Source: Parafilimonas sp. (GTDB lineage Bacteria > Bacteroidota > Bacteroidia > Chitinophagales > Chitinophagaceae). From it: a DNA stretch of 7,383 nt. The notes beneath the pieces were generated by a model. The model was not told the DNA's origin. It saw only the letters and a list, made by a program, of their open reading frames with translations, and did no database searches. Made by a program: the position numbers and the translations under genes. Within the stretch, counting starts at the first letter, position 1. The number at the start of each line of letters is the position of its first letter. The stretch is taken from positions 1-7,383 of the forward strand of contig JAICKT010000220.1 of the NCBI GenBank assembly GCA_025927795.1, given 5' to 3'. Below, piece by piece: positions 6,764-7,383 of the stretch.

Positions 6764-7383
6764 ATGCAACCAATCACTTCAACATATTACGAATACGATA
6801 GACTTGCAGATAGAAAAAGGCTTGATTTTATAACCGGCTTTTTACAAAATGCATTACCAACAGGCGCAAACATACTTGATGTTGGTTGCGGCAACGGCGT
6901 TATAAGCCGACACTTAGGACAATTTGGGTTCAATGTAACAGGTATAGATGTAAGTGAAAAAACAATTGAAAAAGCGAATGCATTAAACTCACTTAATAAT
7001 GTATCGTTTATTAAAAAAAGTGCAGAAGAATTAATGGCAACCGGTGAACAATACGATGCAATTATTTGCAGTGAAGTATTGGAGCATCTTGATAAACCAG
7101 AATCGCTATTACAGGTTTTAAATAAAATGCTTTCGCAAAGAGGCAAATTAATTATTACTGTTCCCAACGGAAAGGGACCAAGAGAAAGTCTTGTTACGAA
7201 ACCCGTTTTAAAACTTAGAAATAAAAACAACTGGCTGTGGAAAACGGTTGTAAAAACCAAGCAGGCTTTGGGTTACAGTGGAACTACAACGCAGTCAGCC
7301 GCAGACAATTTAGACCATGTTCAGTTTTTTTCTAAAAAAGATATTCAGCAATTATCAGCAAAAAATAATTTAAAAATTACAAA
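6764..7383 (+). CDS. Class I SAM-dependent methyltransferase, 3' end outside window
   Basis: The frame from ATG at 6764 stays open for 206 codons to the right edge, so the C-terminus is missing. It encodes a Rossmann-fold methyltransferase: SAM-binding motif I ILDVGCGNG at 37-45, the acidic residue after strand two D62 in GIDVSEK, then YDAIICSEVLEHLDKP (97-112) and a strand resembling motif III, GKLIITVPNG (127-136). The pattern resembles UbiG-like and Methyltransf_11/25 proteins. The start lies 6 bases after the GT4 stop with no alternative upstream ATG in the gap. In this cluster the likely job is methylating a sugar or a polymer end, but a small-molecule target elsewhere is equally compatible with the fold. 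The complementary strand also has a long open frame (6787-7260), which is a shadow: it has no recognisable motif, while this strand carries the full SAM-binding signature. Confidence 0.88.
   Translation, partial: MQPITSTYYEYDRLADRKRLDFITGFLQNALPTGANILDVGCGNGVISRHLGQFGFNVTGIDVSEKTIEKANALNSLNNVSFIKKSAEELMATGEQYDAIICSEVLEHLDKPESLLQVLNKMLSQRGKLIITVPNGKGPRESLVTKPVLKLRNKNNWLWKTVVKTKQALGYSGTTTQSAADNLDHVQFFSKKDIQQLSAKNNLKIT

Noticed and set aside
6787..7260. A 157-codon open frame on the - strand
   Set aside because: It lies opposite the methyltransferase frame, which has an intact SAM-binding motif and continues to the window edge. The antisense translation shows no recognisable motif and would be the only reverse gene in a co-directional operon.
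1..7383. CRISPR arrays, tRNA or rRNA genes, insertion sequences, defence genes
   Set aside because: No direct-repeat arrays, transposase motifs, terminal repeats or structural RNA signatures were seen. The window is almost entirely filled by the seven polysaccharide-locus genes.

Overview
The window is AT-rich and reads as part of a cell-surface or exopolysaccharide biosynthesis locus of a Bacteroidota bacterium. The Bacteroidota assignment (perhaps Chitinophagaceae or Sphingobacteriaceae) is an inference. It rests on the AT- and AAA-rich codon use, the A/T-rich sequence before start codons without clear Shine-Dalgarno motifs, and the style of the sugar transferase. No marker gene fixes the taxonomy.

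Layout: after a 93-base non-coding leader with one perfect small inverted repeat (32-49), seven genes follow, all on the + strand. They fill the window with intergenic gaps of at most 9 bases and overlaps of 8, 11 and 13 bases, so they probably form one operon. The order is: a single-domain response regulator (94-480); an initiating polyprenyl-phosphate sugar-1-phosphate transferase with a degenerate receiver-like N-terminus (487-1611); a membrane GT2 glycosyltransferase with processive-type motifs (1604-2815); a second GT2 of the rhamnosyltransferase-like type (2805-3722); a glutamine-hydrolysing asparagine synthetase homologue (3710-5614); a GT4 glycosyltransferase (5624-6757); and a class I SAM methyltransferase that runs off the right edge (6764 onward).

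How they may work together: the sugar transferase would load the first sugar phosphate onto the lipid carrier. The GT2 and GT4 enzymes would extend the repeat unit or polymer. The AsnB-like amidotransferase and the methyltransferase could decorate it, by amidating a uronic acid and by methylation. No flippase, polymerase or export gene is in view, so the locus is cut at least on the right.

The most unusual element is signalling. A canonical stand-alone receiver heads the operon, and right after it comes a sugar transferase whose membrane-anchored catalytic domain carries a pseudo-receiver. That domain keeps the phospho-acceptor-position Asp but lacks the acidic pair and the conserved Lys. This suggests, without proving it, that the committed step of polymer synthesis is controlled post-translationally by a receiver-receiver interaction.
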